Assembly: GCF_015350905.1 (NCBI RefSeq) | Contig: NZ_JADKRZ010000002.1 | Coordinates: forward strand, 434,001 to 498,000 | DNA: 64,000 nucleotides | Source of the DNA: Curtobacterium sp. VKM Ac-2865 | Lineage (GTDB): Bacteria; Actinomycetota; Actinomycetes; Actinomycetales; Microbacteriaceae | Direction of reading: 5' to 3' | In this document: positions 25,294 through 34,909 of the stretch, piece after piece | Layout: each line of letters starts with the position of its first letter | Numbering within the stretch: the stretch's first letter is position 1 | Notes under the pieces: generated by a model | Databases searched by the model: none | The model's input: only the letters and a program-made list of their open reading frames with translations | Told to the model about the DNA's origin: nothing | Position numbers and translations under genes: made by a program

Positions 25294-26309
25294 CCGAGGA
25301 CACCCCGACGCCGATCCGCCTCGGCACCCGCGCCAGTCGTCTGGCGGTCGCCCAGTCCCAGGACGTGGCCGACCGCCTGGCGAGCGCGTCCGGGCGGCCC
25401 GTCGAGCTGGTCACCGTGACGAGCGAGGGCGACACGAACCGCGCCTCCCTCGCGAGCCTCGGGGGGACCGGCGTCTTCGCCAGCGCCCTGCGTGAGGCCC
25501 TCGTCGCGGGAGAGGTCGACGTCCTCGTGCACTCGCTCAAGGACCTGCCCACCGCGCCGTACCCGGGGCTGACGATCGCCGCCGTGCCCAAGCGCGCGGA
25601 CGCCCGCGACGTCCTGGTCGCCAGGAACGCCGCGACGATCGACAGCCTGCCCGAGCACGCCAAGGTCGGCACGGGGTCGCCCCGTCGGGCCGCCCAGCTC
25701 CGCGCGAAGCGCCCGGACATCGACGTCGTCGACATCCGCGGCAACATCGACACCCGGCTCGGTCGCGTGCACGACGACCTCGACGCCGTGGTGCTCGCCG
25801 CCGCCGGGCTCAGCCGCATCGACCGTCTCGCCGAGGCCACCGAGCTGCTCGACCTCGGCTTCTGGCCGAGCGCGCCGGGCCAGGGCGCGCTGGCCATCGA
25901 GACCCGCGCGGACGAGACCGACCGCACCCTGCTCGCTGCCCTGCGCAAGATCGACCACGCCCCGACCCGTCTCACGGTGGCCGCGGAGCGCGAGGTCCTC
26001 GCCAAGCTCGAGGCCGGCTGCTCCGCGCCCATCGGGGCCACGGCCATCGTCGACGGCGAGATCCTGCTCGTCTCCGCCACGGTCTACCGCCCCGACGGCG
26101 CCGAGTACCGCACGTCGTCCCACGCAGCGGTGCTCGACGGCACGCCGCAGGACCGCCTGGACGAAGCGCTCGAGGTCGGCGGCCGTGTCGCGACCGAGCT
26201 CCTCGAGAACGGCGCGGGCGAGCTCGCCGACCTGGCCGACACCGTCGCCGAGGACACCACCGACGGCCCGTACACCGCCGGCCCGGGTCTCGCGACCCCG
26301 GCAGAGTAG
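25290..26309 (+). CDS. hemC: Hydroxymethylbilane synthase (porphobilinogen deaminase)
   Basis: Polymerises four porphobilinogens into hydroxymethylbilane. 339 aa. Domain 1 begins IRLGTRASRLAVAQSQDVAD; DVLVHSLKDLPT carries substrate contacts; domain 3 contains the dipyrromethane cofactor cysteine in KLEAGCSAPIGA. GTG start overlaps the hemH stop (GTGA). The C-terminal 30 residues are an extra acidic tail. Confidence 0.94.
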   Translation: MTEDTPTPIRLGTRASRLAVAQSQDVADRLASASGRPVELVTVTSEGDTNRASLASLGGTGVFASALREALVAGEVDVLVHSLKDLPTAPYPGLTIAAVPKRADARDVLVARNAATIDSLPEHAKVGTGSPRRAAQLRAKRPDIDVVDIRGNIDTRLGRVHDDLDAVVLAAAGLSRIDRLAEATELLDLGFWPSAPGQGALAIETRADETDRTLLAALRKIDHAPTRLTVAAEREVLAKLEAGCSAPIGATAIVDGEILLVSATVYRPDGAEYRTSSHAAVLDGTPQDRLDEALEVGGRVATELLENGAGELADLADTVAEDTTDGPYTAGPGLATPAE

Positions 26310-26361
26310 GACGGCCACCACGAACTCCGCCGCCCCCGCCACGGACCAGGACCCACCCCCG

Positions 26362-27150
26362 GTGGTCCTCGTCCCGCGCGGTGGCGCGTGGGGTGACCGG
26401 GTCGCCGCAGCGGCACGGGAGCGCGGGCTCGACCCCGTGGTCGTGCCGCTCATCACGACCGAGCCGCCGGCTGACGCAGCGGACCTCGACCGCGCCGTCG
26501 GTCGTCTGGTCGCCTCCAGCACGGACAGGAGGCCCTCCTCGGCCCCGTCCGGCGGTGACCGACCCGACATGGCCGGGTACACCTGGCTCGTGGTGACCAG
26601 TGCGACGGCCGTCACCGTGCTCGCCGGACGTGTGCCGAGCCTCCCGTCCGGACTGCTGGTGGCGGCGGTCGGTGCGGCGACCGCGCGTGCCGCCCGTGCT
26701 GCCGGGTGGCCCGTCGACCTCGTGCCGCAGGACGCCTCCGCTGCCGCCCTCGTCACCGCCCTGCCGGACACGGACGGCACCGTCCTCTTCCCCCGGTCGG
26801 AGATCGCCGCACCGACGCTCGTCGACGGCCTGCGCTCCCGCGGCATCGCCGTCGACGACGTGGAGGCCTACCGCACCGTGGGGACCGGCGACGAGCCGGT
26901 CGCCCTCGACCCGCCGCCCGACGCGGTGCTCGTGACGAGCGGCAGTGTCGCCAGCGAGATCGCCCGCCGGATGACCCCGCTCGACCCCCGGACCCTCGTG
27001 GCCTGCATCGGTCCCGGCACCGCCGACGACGCCCGGTCTGTCGGCCTGCCGGTCCACGCGGTCGCTCCCGCCAGGTCCGCCGAAGCCCTCCTCGACGCCG
27101 TCGTCGAGGCACTGCACCAACCCGACCCCCACCAGGAAGGTCACTCGTGA
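26362..27150 (+). CDS. hemD: Uroporphyrinogen-III synthase
   Basis: Cyclises hydroxymethylbilane with inversion of ring D. About 262 aa of low-conservation two-domain fold: [20 protein letters not shown] at the start, [16 protein letters not shown] as the linker strand, [20 protein letters not shown] and [15 protein letters not shown] in the second half. There is no good start near the hemC stop; the GTG at 26362 fits the fold and has AGGA upstream, whereas the ATG at 26185 would overlap hemC by 125 bp. The start is uncertain. The gene ends in a GTGA overlap with hemB. Confidence 0.82.
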   Translation: MVLVPRGGAWGDRVAAAARERGLDPVVVPLITTEPPADAADLDRAVGRLVASSTDRRPSSAPSGGDRPDMAGYTWLVVTSATAVTVLAGRVPSLPSGLLVAAVGAATARAARAAGWPVDLVPQDASAAALVTALPDTDGTVLFPRSEIAAPTLVDGLRSRGIAVDDVEAYRTVGTGDEPVALDPPPDAVLVTSGSVASEIARRMTPLDPRTLVACIGPGTADDARSVGLPVHAVAPARSAEALLDAVVEALHQPDPHQEGHS

Positions 27151-28202
27151 CTGGACGCTTCCCGCAGGTCCGCCCCCGACGACTGCGCGCCACCCCCGCC
27201 ATGCGACGACTCGTCGCCGAGACCCGGCTGCACCCGGCCGAGCTCGTGCTGCCGATGTTCATCCGCGAAGGCGCCACCGAGGCCATCGACATCTCGAGCA
27301 TGCCGGGCGTGCAGCAGCACTCGCTCGACTCGTTCCGTCGGGCGCTCGTTGGTGCGGCGGAGCAGGGCGTCGGCGGGGTCAACCTGTTCGGCGTGCCCGT
27401 CACGAAGGACGCGAACGGCTCCGGCGCGACCGACCCGGACGGCATCCTCAACGTGGCGATCCGCGTTGCTCGCGAAGAGGTGGGCGACGCCCTCGTCGTG
27501 CAGTCCGACCTGTGCCTCGACGAGTTCACCGACCACGGGCACTGCGGCGTGCTGGCGGCCGACGGTTCGGTCGACAACGACGCCACGCTGCTGCGCTACC
27601 GCGACATGGCCGTCGCCCAGGCCGAGGCGGGCGCCGAGCTCGTCTGCATGAGCGGCATGATGGACGGCCAGATCGCCGCCGCGCGGGACGCCCTCGACAC
27701 CGCCGGGCACGCCGGCACCGCCCTGCTCGCCTACGCCGCCAAGTACGCGTCCGCGTTCTACGGCCCCTTCCGCGAAGCCGTGTCGTCCTCGCTCGTGGGG
27801 GACCGCCGGACGTACCAGATCGACGCCGCGAACGGACGACAGGGGCTGCGCGAGGTCGCACTCGACGTCGACGAGGGCGCGGACATCGTCATGGTGAAGC
27901 CCGCGATGAGCTACCTCGACGTCCTCGCCGAGACCGCGGCGACCTCGCCCGTGCCGGTGTGGGCGTACCAGATCTCCGGGGAGTACGCGATGATCACCGC
28001 GGCCGCCCAGAACGGCTGGATCGACCGCGACGCCGCCGCGATGGAGTCGCTCGTCGGCATCAAGCGTGCCGGTGCCGACGCGATCCTGACCTACTTCGCC
28101 GTGGACATCGCGCGGAAGCTCAACGAGGACGCGGGCCTCCGCACCTCCGGCAGCACCGCGGACGTCGCCGGCATCGCCTCGACCGGGAAGGCCCCCGAAT
28201 GA
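27147..28202 (+). CDS. hemB: Delta-aminolevulinic acid dehydratase (porphobilinogen synthase)
   Basis: Condenses two ALA into porphobilinogen. 351 aa. Schiff-base lysines are in [14 protein letters not shown] and [11 protein letters not shown]; the metal region reads [15 protein letters not shown], with [13 protein letters not shown] resembling the cysteine-containing type. GTG start 27147 with AGGAAGG upstream, overlapping hemD. It is followed directly by hemL in an ATGA overlap, so the pathway genes are not in reaction order. Confidence 0.95.
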   Translation: MTGRFPQVRPRRLRATPAMRRLVAETRLHPAELVLPMFIREGATEAIDISSMPGVQQHSLDSFRRALVGAAEQGVGGVNLFGVPVTKDANGSGATDPDGILNVAIRVAREEVGDALVVQSDLCLDEFTDHGHCGVLAADGSVDNDATLLRYRDMAVAQAEAGAELVCMSGMMDGQIAAARDALDTAGHAGTALLAYAAKYASAFYGPFREAVSSSLVGDRRTYQIDAANGRQGLREVALDVDEGADIVMVKPAMSYLDVLAETAATSPVPVWAYQISGEYAMITAAAQNGWIDRDAAAMESLVGIKRAGADAILTYFAVDIARKLNEDAGLRTSGSTADVAGIASTGKAPE

Positions 28203-29542
28203 CCACGGCACCCACCACGAACGGCCAGCTCTTCAGCCGTGCGAAGAACAGCATCCCCGGCGGCGTGAACTCGCCGGTCCGCGCGTACGGCTCGGTCGGC
28301 GGCACGCCCCGCTTCCTCGTCGCCGCGAAGGGCGCGTACGTCACCGACGCCGAGGGCCGCGAGTACGTGGACCTCGTCGCGTCGTGGGGTCCGGCGATCC
28401 TCGGGCACGCCCACCCGGGCACCGTCGAGGCCGTGCAGCAGGCAGCCGCGCGGGGGTTGTCCTTCGGGGCGTCGACGCCGGGGGAGACCGAGCTCGCCGA
28501 ACTCGTGAAGCAGCGGGTGTCGGTCGACGGCGACGGTCCCATCGAGAAGCTCCGCATGGTGTCCACCGGCACCGAGGCCACGATGACGGCGATCCGTCTC
28601 GCCCGCGGCTACACGGGCCGTGACCTCCTGGTGAAGTTCGCCGGGCACTACCACGGCCACTCCGACTCGCTGCTGGCCGAGGCCGGTTCCGGTGTCGCGA
28701 CCCTGGCGATGCCGGGCAGCGCGGGCATCACCGCCGAGACGGCCGCACAGACGCTCGTGCTGCCGTACAACGACCTCGACGCCGTGCGCGCCGCGTTCGA
28801 CACCCACTCCGAACGCATCGCCGCGGTCATCGTCGAGAGCGCCGCCGCCAACATGGGCGTCCTGGCGCCCGACCGCGGCTTCAACCGCGAGCTGGCCCGG
28901 ATCACGCAGGCACAGGGCGCGCTGCTCATCGTCGACGAGGTGCTGACCGGCTTCCGTGTCGGTGCGGCCGGCTGGTGGGGCCTCGAGGCCTCGAAGGTCG
29001 TCCCCGACGGTGCCGGGTGGAAGCCCGACCTGATCACGTTCGGCAAGGTCATCGGCGGCGGCATGCCCCTCGCGGCCCTCGGTGGCCGACGCGAGGTGAT
29101 GGACTTCCTCGCCCCGCTCGGCCCCGTCTACCAGGCGGGCACCCTGTCCGGGAACCCGCTCGCGGTCGCCGCGGGCATCGCCACGCTCCGGGCCGCGACG
29201 CCGGAGGTCTACGCGCACCTCGACCGCACCGCTGCCGCCATCGCGGCGGCGACGAGCGAGGCGCTCTCCGCCGAGGGTGTCGCCCACAGCGTGCAGCGTG
29301 CCGGCAACCTGTTCTCGTTCGCGTTCTCCGAGCAGGCGCCGCGCAACTACGACGACGTCCGTGCGCAGGACGTCTGGCGGTACGCGCCGTTCTTCCACGC
29401 CATGCTCGACGCCGGGGTGACCCTGCCGCCGAGTGTGTTCGAGGCGTGGTTCGTCACCGCGGCCCACGACGAGCGTGCGGTCGGGCGGGTGCTCGACGCG
29501 CTGCCGGCTGCGGCGAAGGCAGCGGCAGCAGCGACGGTCTGA
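28199..29542 (+). CDS. hemL: Glutamate-1-semialdehyde 2,1-aminomutase
   Basis: PLP enzyme making 5-aminolevulinate from glutamate semialdehyde. 447 aa. Opening [20 protein letters not shown], then [21 protein letters not shown] (in part), [16 protein letters not shown], the PLP aspartate in [13 protein letters not shown] and the PLP lysine in [14 protein letters not shown] are all diagnostic. It is the last gene of the heme operon; the following 450 bp hold no gene but a dense palindrome field. Confidence 0.95.
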   Translation: MTTAPTTNGQLFSRAKNSIPGGVNSPVRAYGSVGGTPRFLVAAKGAYVTDAEGREYVDLVASWGPAILGHAHPGTVEAVQQAAARGLSFGASTPGETELAELVKQRVSVDGDGPIEKLRMVSTGTEATMTAIRLARGYTGRDLLVKFAGHYHGHSDSLLAEAGSGVATLAMPGSAGITAETAAQTLVLPYNDLDAVRAAFDTHSERIAAVIVESAAANMGVLAPDRGFNRELARITQAQGALLIVDEVLTGFRVGAAGWWGLEASKVVPDGAGWKPDLITFGKVIGGGMPLAALGGRREVMDFLAPLGPVYQAGTLSGNPLAVAAGIATLRAATPEVYAHLDRTAAAIAAATSEALSAEGVAHSVQRAGNLFSFAFSEQAPRNYDDVRAQDVWRYAPFFHAMLDAGVTLPPSVFEAWFVTAAHDERAVGRVLDALPAAAKAAAAATV

Positions 29543-29565
29543 CGCGGGGGCCGCGCGGGCGGCTC

Positions 29566-29967
29566 ACCGAGACGCCGGCGTCTTGCGGGTGGGCGATGGC
29601 GAGACGCCGACGTCTGACTGAGACACCGTCGAGACGCTGAGACGCCGCCAAAATCCGCGGCGTCTCGGCGTTGGCGGGGCGTCTCGTCGAGACACCGGCG
29701 TCTCGAGTCACCCTGACGACCCGGGCCACATCGAGACGGGGGCGTCTCGGGTGTGACGGTCCTGTCGGCACCGAGACGCCGGCGTCTTGCGCGTGGGCGT
29801 TGGCGAGACGCCGGTGTCTGGCCGAGACGCCGCCAGAGTCTCGAGACGCCGCTGAAACCGGCGGCGTCTCGGCGCTGGGGAGGCGTCTTGTCGAGACACC
29901 GGCGTCTCGAGTCTCCCTGACGGTCCTGTCGGCACCGAGACACCGGCGTCTCGAGTCACCCTGACGA
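29566..29967. repeat. Nested palindromic repeat field (GAGACGCCGGCGTCTC family)
   Basis: Non-coding stretch between hemL and the ABC gene. The unit is the palindrome GAGACGCCGGCGTCTC and variants (for example 29569-29584, 29689-29706, 29773-29788, 29893-29909, 29937-29953). About a dozen GAGAC half-sites occur with irregular spacing, some forming longer hairpins such as GAGACGCCGC/GCGGCGTCTC around 29639-29668. At larger scale a block of about 155 bp is duplicated: 29566-29720 and 29770-29925 are colinear and mostly identical, with a third partial copy at 29932-29967. Resembles REP/BIME-type elements; no ORF is credible. Confidence 0.85.
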
Positions 29968-30007
29968 TCCGGCGCGGACGGTCTGAGGCGGGGGAGGCTC
30001 GGCCGTC

Positions 30008-30847
30008 TCACGCCCCGCGCGACGGCCGGGAGGCTCGGCCCGGCTCCGCAGCGCGACGCGCGTGCCAGCGGCCCCCGTCCCGCGTGATGGCGAGGGGGAA
30101 GTCGAACGCGTGGGACACCGTCGCCGAGGTGATGACCTCGTCCGCAGGCCCCTGCGCCACCGCGGCGCCGTCCCGCAGCAGGAGCGCGTGCGAGGTCGAC
30201 GTCGGCAGGTCCTCGAGGTGGTGGGTGACCATCACGCTCCCGAGCGCAGGGTGCCGCTGTCGCAGGGCGTCGACGGTGTCCAGCAGGTGCTCGCGGGCGG
30301 CGACGTCGAGTCCGGTCGCGGGTTCGTCGAGCAGCAGCAGCTCGGGCTCCGCCATGAGCGCCCGGGCGATGAGCGCACGACCGCGTTCCCCCTGCGAGAG
30401 CACGGGCCAGCGGGCCTCGCTCCGTGCGGAGAGCCCGACGTCGGCGATGTGCTGCTCGGCGCGCTCCACCTGGTCGTCCGTGGGGGACCACCGCGTCATC
30501 AGGTCGGTCGTGCCCGTCAGCCCGGTGAGCACGGTCTCGCGGACGGTCAGCGGCGACAGCATGCGGTGGCGTGGGTCGACGTGCCCGATGCGCTCGCGGA
30601 GGGCTCGGACGTCGACCCGACCCAGGCGCTCCCCGAGGATCTCGACGGTCCCGCCAGAGGGGTGCCCGGTGGCGCCGAGCACGGCGAGCAGCGTCGACTT
30701 GCCGGCGCCGTTCGGCCCGAGGAGCGCCCAGTGCTCCCCGCGCCGGACGGTCAGGTCGATGTCGTGCAGCAGGTCACGGCCCGAGCGTGTCACGCGGACA
30801 CCCTCGGTGTGCAGGAGGACGGAGTTCACCGTCCCATCGTCGCCCAT
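30008..30847 (-). CDS. ABC transporter ATP-binding protein (stand-alone)
   Basis: Single nucleotide-binding domain of about 279 aa. Walker A is GPNGAGKST, Q-loop region HVDPRHRMLSPLTVRETV, signature LSQGERGRALIARALM, Walker B ELLLLDEPATGLD and the switch histidine in SVMVTHHLEDLPTST. The fold and the DPRHR Q-loop resemble iron-siderophore/molybdate (ModF/PhrA-like) ATPases. No permease gene is adjacent, so it may regulate or partner in trans. The start is ambiguous (ATG 30847, GTG 30829 or ATG 30862). The basic C-terminal tail contains one copy of the dispersed GGGAGGCTCG motif. Confidence 0.83.
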   Translation of the reverse strand: MGDDGTVNSVLLHTEGVRVTRSGRDLLHDIDLTVRRGEHWALLGPNGAGKSTLLAVLGATGHPSGGTVEILGERLGRVDVRALRERIGHVDPRHRMLSPLTVRETVLTGLTGTTDLMTRWSPTDDQVERAEQHIADVGLSARSEARWPVLSQGERGRALIARALMAEPELLLLDEPATGLDVAAREHLLDTVDALRQRHPALGSVMVTHHLEDLPTSTSHALLLRDGAAVAQGPADEVITSATVSHAFDFPLAITRDGGRWHARRAAEPGRASRPSRGA

Positions 30848-30909
30848 CCGGAGACCGGTCACGGCTCCGGCTCCGGCTCCGGTCCCGGTCCCGGTCTCCG
30901 TCGCGGGGG

Positions 30910-31578
30910 TCAGGCCCGCGCGGCGCGGAGCGTCTGCAGGTGGTCGTCCAGCGTGCGGGCGAGTGCGCGGATCACGGCAGCGGCCGCTTCGCCGTCGCGC
31001 CCGGTGACGGCGGCACGGAGCGGGTCGAGGGCCTGCTTGACGTCCCAGAAGATGAACTCCTCGGCGGTCAGGGCGAGGAACTGCACGCGCGGGACGAGCG
31101 AGCTCGTGAACGTCTCGAGCAGCGCGTTGTCGGTCGCACGCACGAGCAGGACCAGCAGGGCGGTGAGGTCGCGGTTGACCGCGCGGTCCTCGGCCTCGGC
31201 GTGGGTGCGGAGGTCCTCGATGATCCCGAGCGCTGCCTTCTCGCCGGCGGCGTCGAGCTGCGGGACACCCCAGCGGGCACCGAGCTCGGCGAACCCGAGC
31301 ATCACCTGGAGGGCGTCGTCGAACTGCTTCGCCGAGGGGGTGGCGATGCGGGTGTAGCGGTTCGCCTCCATGTCGACGAGGCCGTAGTCGACGAGCTTCG
31401 CGATGGCCTCGCGGATCGGCGTGCGGCTGACGCCGAGCCAGCGGACGAGCTCGTCGTCGTTGAGCCGTTCCCCGGCCTGGAGCGTGCCGTCCTGGATCGC
31501 AGCGAGCATCTTCTCGAGCACCACGTCGCGCAGCAGCTTGCGCGGGGAGTTCTCGACGGTCGACTTGGGTACCGGCAT
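30910..31578 (-). CDS. GntR-family transcriptional regulator (FCD type)
   Basis: A 222-aa regulator. Winged helix at residues 10-75: LQAGERLNDDELVRWLGVSR and TPIREAIAKLVDYGLVDME. The C-terminal all-helical ligand domain (TPSAKQFDDALQVMLGFAEL onward) is FCD/VanR-like but lacks an obvious metal histidine triad, so it may not bind a metal. Start ATG 31578 follows GAGGAG. It lies 87 bp after the AcuI-like oxidoreductase on the same strand, with a palindrome in the gap. Confidence 0.85.
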   Translation of the reverse strand: MPVPKSTVENSPRKLLRDVVLEKMLAAIQDGTLQAGERLNDDELVRWLGVSRTPIREAIAKLVDYGLVDMEANRYTRIATPSAKQFDDALQVMLGFAELGARWGVPQLDAAGEKAALGIIEDLRTHAEAEDRAVNRDLTALLVLLVRATDNALLETFTSSLVPRVQFLALTAEEFIFWDVKQALDPLRAAVTGRDGEAAAAVIRALARTLDDHLQTLRAARA

Positions 31579-31630
31579 TCCGGACTCCTCACGTGACGGA
31601 CGGTCTTGTATCCCACATCCTAGCGACGCA

Positions 31631-31650
31631 TTCGGCAAACGCTTGCGGAA
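31631..31650. promoter_or_regulatory. Imperfect palindrome upstream of gntR-type gene
   Basis: TTCGGCAAACGCTTGCGGAA is a 20-bp inverted repeat (8 of 10 pairs) located between the oxidoreductase stop and the GntR-type start. It is a likely operator for the GntR-type regulator or for another HTH protein. A -10-like GGATACAA lies between it and the start on the minus strand. Confidence 0.5.
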
Positions 31651-31665
31651 TACGGGGCGCGGGGC

Positions 31666-32643
31666 TCACCGATGGACGTCGACGATCGTCCGACCGTGCA
31701 CGGCGCCGGCGAGGACGTCCGGCCCGAGGGCGATCGCGTCCTCGAGCCCGACCGTGCGGGTCACCCCGGCGAGCAGGCGCGGGTCGAGTTCGGCGGCGAG
31801 CAGGTCCCACGCCTGCCGACGGAGCGCAGCGGGGGCGTCGACCGAGTTGATGCCGAGCAGGGAGACCCCGCGCAGGATGAACGGCAGGACGGTGGTCGGC
31901 AGCTGGACGTCCTGTGCCAGCCCGCACGCCGTCACGGCCCCACCCCACCGGGTCGCCGCGAGCAGGTTCGCGAGGGTCGCCCCGCCGACGCTGTCGACGG
32001 CTCCAGCCCACGCGGCCTTCTGCATCGGCTTGCCCGGTTCGCCGAGCGTGGCGCGGTCGATGACGTCCGTCGCGCCGAGCGCCTGCAGCGACGCCCGGTT
32101 GGTCATCCGCCCGGTGGAGGCGGTCACCGCGTACCCCCGGGCCGCGAGCAGCGGGATCGCGACCGAGCCGACGCCGCCGGACGCGCCGGTGACCACGACG
32201 GGGCCGTCGGTCGGGGTCACGAACCGAGCGAGGGCCAGCACGCTCAGTGCCGCCGTGAAGCCGGCCGTGCCGATGGCGGCGGCGAAGTCGTCGGACACGG
32301 CATCGGGGAGCACGACGAGCGACGCCGCGGGGACGACCGCCTGCGAGGTCCAGCCGCCGTGCCGGGTCTCGCCCGCGCCGGCACCGTTCAGCGTGACCCG
32401 GTCACCGATCACGACGTCGTGCACGCCCGGCCCGACAGCGGCGACGGTGCCGACCACGTCCACGCCGGGCACGAGCGGGTCGATCCTGGCGACGCCGGGG
32501 TCGCCCGCGAGCGCGAGACCGTCCTTGTAGTTCACGCTCGAGTACGTGACGTCGACCAGCGCCTCGCCCTCGCCGGGGTCGGGGACGTCGACCTCGGTGA
32601 CGGTCGGGGCGGCGGAACGGGAGACGAGGACGGCGCGGCTCAT
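31666..32643 (-). CDS. MDR-family quinone oxidoreductase, AcuI/YhdH-like
   Basis: Zinc-free medium-chain reductase of 325 aa, probably an NADPH-dependent acryloyl-CoA or quinone reductase. The N-terminal GroES-like part has YSSVNYKDGLALAGDPGVAR and PLVPGVDVVGTVAAVG; the Rossmann part has VVVTGASGGVGSVAIPLLAA and ASTGRMTNRASLQALGATDV, the last two being typical of AcuI/YhdH. The start is ATG 32643; the very long frame upstream is a shadow of pfkA. It probably shares a transcript with the GntR-type gene. Confidence 0.87.
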   Translation of the reverse strand: MSRAVLVSRSAAPTVTEVDVPDPGEGEALVDVTYSSVNYKDGLALAGDPGVARIDPLVPGVDVVGTVAAVGPGVHDVVIGDRVTLNGAGAGETRHGGWTSQAVVPAASLVVLPDAVSDDFAAAIGTAGFTAALSVLALARFVTPTDGPVVVTGASGGVGSVAIPLLAARGYAVTASTGRMTNRASLQALGATDVIDRATLGEPGKPMQKAAWAGAVDSVGGATLANLLAATRWGGAVTACGLAQDVQLPTTVLPFILRGVSLLGINSVDAPAALRRQAWDLLAAELDPRLLAGVTRTVGLEDAIALGPDVLAGAVHGRTIVDVHR

Positions 32644-32744
32644 GCGCCGGACGCTACCCCGAGCCTCCCGGCCGGGTGCGACAGCGACCGCCGACGCGAC
32701 GGCGACCAGCGGCGCGACGGCGACCGCCGGCGCACCCAGCACGA

Positions 32745-33773
32745 TCAACCGAACAGGATCGCGGCCTCGTCGAAGCGCGACTGCGGCACGGTCTTCAGCT
32801 CGCCGAGCGCGTCCTCGAACGACACGTGCACGATCTCGGTGCCGCGCAGCGCGACCATGCGCCCCCAGCGCTGCTCGACCACGGAGTCCACGGCGGCGAG
32901 TCCGAGCCGCGTCGAGAGCACCCGGTCGTACGCCGTCGGCGTGCCACCGCGCTGGATGTGGCCCAGCGTGGTCGCCCGGGTCTCGATGCCGGTCATCTCC
33001 TCGATGAGCGGCGCGAGGCGCTCGCCGATCCCACCGAGCCGCGGACGGCCGAAGGCGTCGAGGCCGCGCTCCGAGTGGGCGTTGTCCTCGTGGTCGGGGA
33101 CGAAGCCCTCGGCGACGACGACGAGCGGGGCGCGTCCGCGGTCGTACGCCGAGCGGACCCACGAGGCGATCTGGTCGAGCGACGTCTTCTGCTCGGGGAT
33201 CAGGATCGCGTGCGCGCCCGCGGCCATGCCCGACTGCAGCGCGATCCAGCCGACGTGCCGGCCCATCACCTCGGCGACCATGCACCGCGAGTGCGACTCA
33301 CCCGTGGTGCGGAGGCGGTCCATGGCCTCGGTCGCGATCTCCACCGCGGTGTCGAACCCGAACGTGTAGTCCGTCGCGCCGAGGTCGTTGTCGACGGTCT
33401 TCGGCACACCGACGATCTTCAGACCGGCGTCCGTCAGGCGCTTCGCCGCAGCCAGGGTGCCCTCGCCGCCGATCGCGATGATGGCGTCGATGCCGTGCCG
33501 GGTGAGCACGCGCTCGATGTTCTCGACGCCGCCGTTCGGGCCCTCGAAGGGGTTCGTGCGGCTGGTGCCGAGGATGGTCCCGCCCTGCTTGGCGATGCCC
33601 TGGATGTCCTTGCGCCCGAGCGGGACGATGTCGCCCTCGACGACGCCGCGCCAGCCGTCCCGGAAGCCCACGAACTCGTACCCGTGGATCGCGATGCCCT
33701 TGAGGACCGCAGCCCGGATGACGGCGTTGAGGCCGGGGCAGTCGCCGCCGGAGGTGAGGATGCCGATGCGCAT
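32745..33773 (-). CDS. pfkA: 6-phosphofructokinase (actinobacterial group III)
   Basis: Phosphorylates fructose 6-phosphate, committing it to glycolysis. 342 aa starting MRIGILTSGGDCPGLNAVIR. The nucleotide loop IGGEGTLAAAKRL has glycine after the acidic residue, which favours ATP rather than pyrophosphate as donor; PKTVDNDLGATDYTFGFDTA holds the catalytic aspartate. HIQRGGTPTAYDRVLSTRLG is the family signature. Start ATG 33773. The lysine in PKTVDND is usual in this subgroup even when ATP is used. Confidence 0.95.
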   Translation of the reverse strand: MRIGILTSGGDCPGLNAVIRAAVLKGIAIHGYEFVGFRDGWRGVVEGDIVPLGRKDIQGIAKQGGTILGTSRTNPFEGPNGGVENIERVLTRHGIDAIIAIGGEGTLAAAKRLTDAGLKIVGVPKTVDNDLGATDYTFGFDTAVEIATEAMDRLRTTGESHSRCMVAEVMGRHVGWIALQSGMAAGAHAILIPEQKTSLDQIASWVRSAYDRGRAPLVVVAEGFVPDHEDNAHSERGLDAFGRPRLGGIGERLAPLIEEMTGIETRATTLGHIQRGGTPTAYDRVLSTRLGLAAVDSVVEQRWGRMVALRGTEIVHVSFEDALGELKTVPQSRFDEAAILFG

Positions 33774-33847
33774 GGGGAGACTCCGATGTCGGGTGGGTGG
33801 GACTGGACCCATCTTGGCTGACGGTGGTTTCGCTTACCATCCCTGTC

Positions 33848-34798
33848 ATGCAGCAGGTCCGTCTCGAGTCGCGTCACGCAGGCGGCGCGCGTCTCGACAC
33901 GGTCTACCGCCCAGGAGGCCCCCTCGACCTGGCAGCGACCCTCCGGCCCCTGCAGCGCGGCTCCGGCGACCCGGCCTTCCGTGTGGTCGGCTCCGACGTG
34001 TGGCTCGCGCTCCGGACGCCGGAGGGGCCTGCGTCCGTGCTGCTCCGGCGCACTGGGGACGCGGTGGCGATCTCGGCGTGGGGCGACGGCGCCGCGTGGG
34101 CGCTCGAGCACGCCCCGGACCTGCTCGGTCGCGGGGACGACTGGTCCGACCTCGACGTCACGGCGCACCGGTTCCTGGCCGACGCCCGCCACCGGCAGCC
34201 CGGGCTCCGGCTGTGCCGCACGAACACCGTCGTCGCGATGCTCGTGCCGGCGATCATGGAGCAGAAGGTCACCTCGCGGCAGGCCTGGGGCGCGTGGCGG
34301 TACCTGCTGCGGCGCCACGGTACCCCGGCTCCGGGGCCGGCACCCGACGGCATGGTCGTGCCGCCGTCCGCTGAGCAGTGGGCCCGCATCCCGAGCTGGG
34401 AGTGGCACCGTGCGGGCATCGAGCCCGGACGCAGCGCCACGGTGATGCGGGCCGTCAAGGTCGCGGCGTCCCTCGAGCGCACCCTGTCCCTCGGCCGCGG
34501 CGGCGCCGTCGTGGCCGCGCGGCTGCAGTCGGTCCCGGGCATCGGGGTGTGGACGGCCGCCGAGACCACCCAGCGTTCCCACGGCGACCCGGACTCCCCG
34601 AGCGTCGGGGACTTCCACGTGCCGGCGCTCGTCGGGTGGGCGCTGACGGGCGGCCCCGTGGACGACGACGGCATGCTCGAGCTGCTCGAGCCGTGGCGCG
34701 GACACCGGCACCGGGTCGTCCGGTTGATCGGCGGCAGCGGCTTCCGGAAGCCGGCGTTCGGACCGCGCATCACGATCCAGGACCACCGCCACCACTGA
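33848..34798 (+). CDS. HhH-GPD DNA glycosylase, AlkA-like
   Basis: A 316-aa DNA repair enzyme of the DNA-3-methyladenine glycosylase II family. The helix-hairpin-helix is LQSVPGIGVWTAAETTQRSH and the catalytic aspartate follows in PSVGDFHVPALVGW. The N-terminal domain lacks the AlkA-specific fold in detail but contains LVPAIMEQKVTSRQAWGAWR, a conserved helix of the family. No iron-sulfur cysteines. It is divergent from pfkA (74 bp). Confidence 0.87.
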   Translation: MQQVRLESRHAGGARLDTVYRPGGPLDLAATLRPLQRGSGDPAFRVVGSDVWLALRTPEGPASVLLRRTGDAVAISAWGDGAAWALEHAPDLLGRGDDWSDLDVTAHRFLADARHRQPGLRLCRTNTVVAMLVPAIMEQKVTSRQAWGAWRYLLRRHGTPAPGPAPDGMVVPPSAEQWARIPSWEWHRAGIEPGRSATVMRAVKVAASLERTLSLGRGGAVVAARLQSVPGIGVWTAAETTQRSHGDPDSPSVGDFHVPALVGWALTGGPVDDDGMLELLEPWRGHRHRVVRLIGGSGFRKPAFGPRITIQDHRHH

Positions 34799-34909
34799 GC
34801 AGGCGGGGGACAGAACGGTCGGTGGAGTTGCGGACTGCATCACCGGTCGGTCCGTCGATAGCGTCGTGGACGGGGAGACGAAGGGGTCGTCCCCCCGGAG
34901 AGGGGAACC

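Noticed and set aside
29566-29967. Possible CRISPR array
   Set aside because: Repeats are palindromic, irregularly spaced and nested in a larger duplication; spacers are not of uniform length and no cas gene is near.
30862-30909. GGCTCC/GGTCCC hexamer repeats as a regulatory array
   Set aside because: A short simple-sequence run of six units between two genes, explained by slippage in GC-rich DNA.
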